In this document: piece by piece, positions 28,701 to 32,497 of the stretch
Layout: every line of letters begins with the position of its first letter
Numbering within the stretch: the stretch's first letter is position 1
Assembly (NCBI GenBank): GCA_014237915.1
Contig: JABACC010000011.1
Span: forward strand, 1 to 32,497
Length of the DNA: 32,497 nt
From: Candidatus Paceibacter sp.
Lineage (GTDB): Bacteria; Patescibacteriota; Minisyncoccia; Phycocordibacterales; GCA-2747955
Direction of reading: 5' to 3'
The notes under the pieces: model-generated
Database searches by the model: none
The model's input: the letters and a program-made list of their open reading frames with translations, nothing else
What the model was told of the DNA's origin: nothing
Translations under genes and position numbers: made by a program

Positions 28701-29287
28701 TATCCTTCAGAAACTTCGTTGTTTGAAAGTGTTGTTTCGCATCTTGGGCAAATATGCATCGGTTTAAAACCTTCATAAACAAGGCCTTTTTTGTGAATTT
28801 TCTTAAAAATATTCCAAACAGAAAGCATAAAAGAAGGATCCATTGTTTTGTAATCTTTGTCCATATCAACAAATCTTCCAGTTCTGGGAATTATTTTTTT
28901 CCAAGAATCTCTGTAAGTAAAAATTTGCTCGCGAGCTTTTTCGTTAAAATTTCCTATCCCATATTTTTCAATTGCTTCTCTTCCTGAAATTCCAAGGTTT
29001 TTTTCAACTTTTTCTTCAATTGGCAGCCCGTGGCAATCCCACCCCCAAACTCTTGGCACATGAAAACCTTTCATTGTTTTATATCTTGGAATGACGTCTT
29101 TTATTGTTCCGGCTAAAATATGGCCGTGGTGAGGAAGGCCTGTTGCAAAAGGTGGTCCATCGTAAAAAATATAATCTTTTTTATTTTTATTTAAAGATAA
29201 TTGAAAAATATTTTCTTTTTGCCAAAAAGAAAGGATTTGTTCTTCATCAAGCGAAGTTTGTGATTTTTTAAAATTTTTTTCTTCCAT
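25733..29287 (-). CDS. ileS: Isoleucyl-tRNA synthetase with inserted histidine-phosphatase domain
   Basis: DGPPFATGLPHHGHILAG, GWDCHGLPIE, AWTTTPWTLPAN, KMSKS (AEDGKKMSKSKENF); internal RHGES...SPFVRTRKTAE...EREFG...VTHFS between WGTPVPIW and DLHRPYVD. Confidence 0.95.
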   Translation of the reverse strand: MEEKNFKKSQTSLDEEQILSFWQKENIFQLSLNKNKKDYIFYDGPPFATGLPHHGHILAGTIKDVIPRYKTMKGFHVPRVWGWDCHGLPIEEKVEKNLGISGREAIEKYGIGNFNEKAREQIFTYRDSWKKIIPRTGRFVDMDKDYKTMDPSFMLSVWNIFKKIHKKGLVYEGFKPMHICPRCETTLSNNEVSEGYKDLKDLSAVVKFKLTDEKNTFFLAWTTTPWTLPANTALAVGENLEYQKISLKDEDGENFYILAKQRVEEIFKNRKEISVIENFKGSDLVGKNYEPVFPYYFQNKDLENRENGWKVYGASFVSSDSGTGIVHIAPAFGADDLNLSLEKKIPFIQHISMSGKFKKEVTDFPEINGMIKTKDDNISTDIEIIKYLAKNNFLFSKEKIEHSYPTCWRCETPLLNFATSSWFISTQEVRKKMVELNKKINWVPKNLGEKRFHNWIKEGPDWAFSRTRYWGTPVPIWKSEKGDVDVLGSIKDIKEKTRSKNNFIIIRHGESLSNIKKVVSSTAGDLNDDLTEKGEKQAREAGNKVKKILNTEVKNNNGEKIDLIISSPFVRTRKTAENLAKSFSIKPEEIIFEEKLKEREFGVFDGKDLQNYWDHIGNSWTEESLLEKIPGGESTVDVKKRMMEALYEIDEKYSGKNILIVTHFSVVWNAIFGADGLSVKQSYEKRKNWGVPKNAFPFFLDFAKIPHDENFELDLHRPYVDKISWKNENGEQMRFCELIFDCWFESGSMPYGSAGYPFSENNFSPEKNVGFPAEFIAEGADQTRGWFNSLLTISSLVYGKTAFKNVVVNGMIMAEDGKKMSKSKENFTPPEEIIDKYGADAMRLYMLSLPLVKGENVSFLDSGVDEILKKNILRLKNVLTIYELYKEISYKNVDPRKSKNILDIWIIERFYRILEEVEEGLENFELDRAVRPLFAFIDDFSTWYIRRSRDRFKNDENSEDKAFALETTKFILKNFSKTIAPFAPFVSDFIWQKIKNKNDEKSVHLEDWPKNKNSSFQKVFRSVYGSSGGVVLSEMDGLRAIVSKALEVRSENKAKVRQPLASISISGKGVNFLKKHNFFQILEEELNVKKVLVQEIKNQEIKIDFDFNLTDDLKKEGEFRDFLRLVQAERKNLGLFPDEDIKIFISKEKKDFLENFEDEFKKTAGVEILEYKENFPEDFEIEKI

Positions 29288-29325
29288 TTTTAATTTCTTA
29301 AAATATATTATACCAAAAATAAAAC

Positions 29326-29365
29326 AGGCGGCTAAAAATTTTCCTTGGAAAATTTTTAGCCGCCT
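29326..29365. repeat. 40-bp palindrome, left copy
   Basis: AGGCGGCTAAAAATTTTCC-TT-GGAAAATTTTTAGCCGCCT; exact reverse complement of 30883-30922. Confidence 0.9.
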
Positions 29366-29465
29366 CTTTTATTTTTTAATCTTATTGTAAATAAAAAACC
29401 TCCCTTCTTTGGGGGTAGAGGGAGACATATATTATTTATATAATCTCTCCTCTCTGGGCTGATGA

Positions 29466-29617
29466 TTATTTTACATTCTTATTTTCCTCCCCATCTTTCT
29501 TGTCTGGTGATGCCGTCGGTTTTTTCAACATATTTAATATATGATTAACTATCTCCGCTCTTTATTTGTAGTTAGGGTTCTAAGAAGTTTTTTGTTTTTA
29601 AAAATTGGTTTTTTCAT
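29466..29617 (-). other. Candidate small gene made of two overlapping frames
   Basis: SD AAAGGAG then MKKPIFKNKKLLRTLTTNKERR*; -1 frame continues RAEIVNHILNMLKKPTASPDKKDGEENKNVK*. Confidence 0.35.
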
Positions 29618-29716
29618 TTATTTTCTCCTTTCAATTAATTTTAATCCATAATTATTTTTTGCAAATTTTTTTGTGGAAAACTTTTTCCGTTGCCAGAAAA
29701 TGCTAAAATAAAATAA

Positions 29717-30286
29717 ATGAAAAAAAAAAATTTTAAAGAATTTAATAACAAACAATCAAAAAATCCAACTCCTTATTTAAAAAAAATCTTAAAATTTATA
29801 TCAGAAAAAGATCATGCGCTAGATTTAGGTTGTGGAAACTTAAGAGACTCTATTTTTTTAATTGATAATAAATTTAAAAAAGTTACTGCTTTGGATGTTG
29901 AAAATCAAAAATTATCAGAAAAATACTCTAAAAATATATTTTTTATAAAAAACAAAATAGAAGATTTTGAATATAAAAAAAATCAATACGATTTAATAAA
30001 CGCACAATTTTCTCTACAATTTATTTCTCAAAAAAAATTTACAAAATTGTTTAAAAAAATACTAAAATCATTAAAAAAAGATGGAATTTTTGTTGGACAA
30101 ATATTTGGTCAAAAAGATGGTTGGGCTCCAAACGAAAAAATGAATTTTTTCTCAAAAGAAGAAATTTTGGAAATGCTAAAATCAGAAAATCTTATCTTGT
30201 TAAAAGAGATAGAAAAAGATGAAATGACTGCTCTGAAAAAGAAAAAACATTGGCACTTTTTTAACTTAATAATAAAAAAACAATAG
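29717..30286 (+). CDS. Class I SAM-dependent methyltransferase
   Basis: ALDLGCGNLRDSIFLIDN motif I, YDLINAQFSLQFI. Confidence 0.85.
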   Translation: MKKKNFKEFNNKQSKNPTPYLKKILKFISEKDHALDLGCGNLRDSIFLIDNKFKKVTALDVENQKLSEKYSKNIFFIKNKIEDFEYKKNQYDLINAQFSLQFISQKKFTKLFKKILKSLKKDGIFVGQIFGQKDGWAPNEKMNFFSKEEILEMLKSENLILLKEIEKDEMTALKKKKHWHFFNLIIKKQ

Positions 30287-30317
30287 AAATATAAAATTTC
30301 TATTGTTTTTGATTATA

Positions 30318-30785
30318 CTAAGAGGTGCATGATGCGCATCCACCCGCATGACAGGTGCATTCCTTACAACACTGATAATTCCATATTACAGGATCTGGAT
30401 CACCAAAGTTATCACTATATAAATTCCATATTTTTTTAAAAGGAATCTCAAGAGATTGAAGATTATTCCCTAAAGCGGGTAAGTGATGTAAAAACCTCCC
30501 TGCAACATGATCACAAAAAATTGAGTAGTCTTTAGTGTGAAGTATATGAGTATGCCAAAACGGATCAATTTTTTGAGCTATAGGAAAAGATTCTTTGTAA
30601 TTAATGCAGATAGCTAAATACCGAGCATACTCCAAATGCATAGCGCTAATTGTCTCCTGATTATTGTATACATACTTATCTAACATGTATGATTTTATTT
30701 CACTAAAATTCCAATCAAGAATTTTTTCAACAGTTGACTGAATTGAGAAATCAGGTTGATCAAATTTTAATACAGACGATTTCAT
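30318..30785 (-). CDS. GRDP-like (glycine-rich-domain-containing-protein-like) protein with Cys-rich C-terminal tail
   Basis: IDPFWHTHILHTKDYSIFCDHVAGRFLHHLP motif; ends QCCKECTCHAGGCASCTS. ATG at 30785 (SD AGAGG) preferred over track start 30863. Confidence 0.7.
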   Translation of the reverse strand: MKSSVLKFDQPDFSIQSTVEKILDWNFSEIKSYMLDKYVYNNQETISAMHLEYARYLAICINYKESFPIAQKIDPFWHTHILHTKDYSIFCDHVAGRFLHHLPALGNNLQSLEIPFKKIWNLYSDNFGDPDPVIWNYQCCKECTCHAGGCASCTS

Positions 30786-30803
30786 AATTATTACCTCTTT
30801 TTG

Positions 30804-30883
30804 AAAGAACGATTGTGCGAAATTGCACAATTTAAATCTTATATTGTTTTTTTTTTTTTGCAAATTGTTGTAAAAATAAAAGA
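30804..30883 (-). promoter_or_regulatory. 80-bp repeated leader/promoter, copy A
   Basis: Identical to 32418-32497; contains ATTGTGC-N6-GCACAAT (30812-30831), a 13-nt A/T run and TATAAG. Confidence 0.85.
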
Positions 30884-30922
30884 GGCGGCTAAAAATTTTC
30901 CAAGGAAAATTTTTAGCCGCCT
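30883..30922. repeat. 40-bp palindrome, right copy (loop AA)
   Basis: AGGCGGCTAAAAATTTTCC-AA-GGAAAATTTTTAGCCGCCT. Confidence 0.9.
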
Positions 30923-30936
30923 ATTTTATTTTTTAA

Positions 30937-32178
30937 TTATAAAATTACTATTCCTGCTTTTTTAAAATTTATATTTTTTTTAATAAATTTTATTATATCA
31001 GTATTTTTTAAGCCTCTAAGTTCTTTAAGATACTCTTTCTTGTTGGGTAATGGGTAGTGGTTTAAAATTGAATCTTCATATCTTTCAAAAACTTCAAAAA
31101 CATTATCTTCTTTAGACAAAACGATTTTTTTAATCTCTTTTTTTAAAGACTCACAAAAACCCTTTTCTGAAAACTTTTTTTCTAAAAATATTAAAACTTC
31201 TTCAATTTCATTTAAGCTCTTTTTAACTTTTTCTCTTTGAGTTGAATACTGAATATTAATTTCTATATAATCATAATTTTTGGTGACTTCAGAGTCTATA
31301 TGATAAACCAATTTTTTATCTTTTTTTAATTTTTCATAAAGAAGATTATTTTCTCTTCCAGATAAGTAAAAATTTATCATGTCCAAAACAAGTATTTTTT
31401 TTAAATCTGCCTTACCTCTTTCTATATTAAAATGTATTAAAATATTAGAAAAATCCTTCCCTTTTTCCTCGTTAATAACTTTTGGTTTAAAATCTACAGA
31501 AGAATTCTTTTTTTTAATTAACTTTCTATTTTTTTTATCTTTTTTGATTATATTAAGATTATTTTTGGTAAAAGTTTTTACGATGTCTCTTTTTTTGAAA
31601 TCACCTATTAAAAAAAATGATGTGTTCTTAAAAATATACTTTTTTCTATATAAATTTTCTAAATCATTAATAGATATATTTTTCAATGTTTCTTTTTTCC
31701 CTAATATGTTATTTGAGATTGTTGTTTTATTATAAAATGAATTTACTAAAATATCTGATATGTTATCGGATATTTCCTTGTTTGAATTATAAAAATTTAT
31801 TTCATTAAAAATGTCTATTTTTTCCCCTTGAAGTCTCTCTTTAGAAATCAAAGCTTTATCTATTTTCAAACTTTTTAAATAAAAATTAATAACATCCTCT
31901 AAATATTTTTTTTCATGTTTAAAAGAGAAGACGGTATTGTCTCCGTTTGTGTAAAAATCTAAGTTTTTAATTTTTTTTTCTAAAAATTTTTTATTATCGT
32001 TAGAGCTGGAAATTAATTCGAAAAAAATATGTTCGGCAAGATGAGCAAGTCCTTGTTTGCTAACCGAATCCTCTCTGCTTCCTGAATGCACAACGAATCC
32101 AGAGAGCAAATATTTAGTTTTTACATTATTTAAAACAATAATCCTCAGGCCGTTCTCTAAATAAAATTCATCTACCAT
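30937..32178 (-). CDS. M16-family zinc metallopeptidase
   Basis: HxxEH motif GLAHLAEHIFFE with downstream Glu region NEINFYN; N-terminal LENGLRIIVLNN. Confidence 0.88.
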   Translation of the reverse strand: MVDEFYLENGLRIIVLNNVKTKYLLSGFVVHSGSREDSVSKQGLAHLAEHIFFELISSSNDNKKFLEKKIKNLDFYTNGDNTVFSFKHEKKYLEDVINFYLKSLKIDKALISKERLQGEKIDIFNEINFYNSNKEISDNISDILVNSFYNKTTISNNILGKKETLKNISINDLENLYRKKYIFKNTSFFLIGDFKKRDIVKTFTKNNLNIIKKDKKNRKLIKKKNSSVDFKPKVINEEKGKDFSNILIHFNIERGKADLKKILVLDMINFYLSGRENNLLYEKLKKDKKLVYHIDSEVTKNYDYIEINIQYSTQREKVKKSLNEIEEVLIFLEKKFSEKGFCESLKKEIKKIVLSKEDNVFEVFERYEDSILNHYPLPNKKEYLKELRGLKNTDIIKFIKKNINFKKAGIVIL

Positions 32179-32200
32179 GAAAAAATTATACCATGAAAAA

Positions 32201-32225
32201 AACCGCCGTTTTTTATACGGCGGTT
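32201..32225. terminator. Hairpin between basic small peptide gene and M16 peptidase
   Basis: AACCGCCGT-TTTTTAT-ACGGCGGTT. Confidence 0.75.
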
Positions 32226-32243
32226 GTTAGGGAGAGATAGAAT

Positions 32244-32399
32244 TTATTTTCTATTTTTTCGACCAACATTTTTCATAGATTTTGAGGGTTTTCCTTTCGA
32301 CGATGATGAACCATAGACGGTTCTATGTCTACTTTTGCTTGTTCCCGCTACAGGAGTTTTTTTACTTTTACTTGAAGAGCCTTTTTTAAACCAAGACAT
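32244..32399 (-). CDS. Small basic Ser/Lys-rich peptide (51 aa)
   Basis: MSWFKKGSSSKSKKTPVAGTSKSRHRTVYGSSSSKGKPSKSMKNVGRKNRK; SD AAAGGGA; ATG at 32399 preferred over track start 32477. Confidence 0.6.
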   Translation of the reverse strand: MSWFKKGSSSKSKKTPVAGTSKSRHRTVYGSSSSKGKPSKSMKNVGRKNRK

Positions 32400-32417
32400 T
32401 AGTTTGTTTCCCTTTAT

Positions 32418-32497
32418 AAAGAACGATTGTGCGAAATTGCACAATTTAAATCTTATATTGTTTTTTTTTTTTTGCAAATTGTTGTAAAAATAAAAGA
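32418..32497 (-). promoter_or_regulatory. 80-bp repeated leader/promoter, copy B (runs to window end)
   Basis: Base-for-base identical to 30804-30883; inverted repeat at 32426-32445. Confidence 0.85.

Noticed and set aside
30786-30863. N-terminal extension MQKKKNNIRFKLCNFAQSFF of ORF 30318..30863 (same in 32244..32477) as a shared leader peptide
   Set aside because: It is translation of the repeated 80-bp leader including the poly-A tract, from a TTG with no SD; both genes have an SD plus ATG downstream. Kept only as a regulatory repeat.
31379-31735. 118-aa plus-strand ORF
   Set aside because: Antisense to the M16 peptidase; low-complexity.

Overview
AT-rich window with compact gene order and minimal or split housekeeping genes. 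Gene content (C-terminally short UvrC, stand-alone 5'-3' exonuclease, TrmB-type regulator, Cys-repeat surface protein, archaeal/eukaryal-like IleRS) suggests a Patescibacteria/CPR-type bacterium; this is inference. Housekeeping genes recognised: ruvB, a Nudix hydrolase, atpD, cfa, tsaE, rsmI, ndk, murA, mutM, uvrC, prfB, rpsT, ruvA, ileS, tRNA-Ser(GGA) and tRNA-Arg(GCG). The best candidate for an undescribed system is 17.8-22.0 kb. A YcaO-family protein lies 21 bp downstream of a 68-aa, Cys-free small peptide carrying three copies of an AGQGxxxAT motif (putative RiPP precursor). These are divergent from a TrmB-type regulator coupled to a compact PEP-synthase/rifampin-phosphotransferase-like enzyme, and the divergent intergenic region holds two ATTTG-T-CAAAT palindromes. 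Other notable signals: (i) IleRS with a complete histidine-phosphatase domain inserted in its catalytic half; (ii) a ~85-bp repeat 3' of both tRNA genes, each copy beginning with an antisense copy of the 3' half of its own neighbouring tRNA; (iii) a family of perfect palindromes, two pairs being exact reverse complements that bracket accessory genes and two members lying inside the tsaE and mutM reading frames; (iv) an identical 80-bp leader with an inverted repeat upstream of a Cys-tailed GRDP-like protein and of a small basic peptide next to an M16 peptidase; (v) three small ORFs with apparent recoding or disruption; (vi) no TGA stop codon in 29 well-supported genes despite an RF2 gene.
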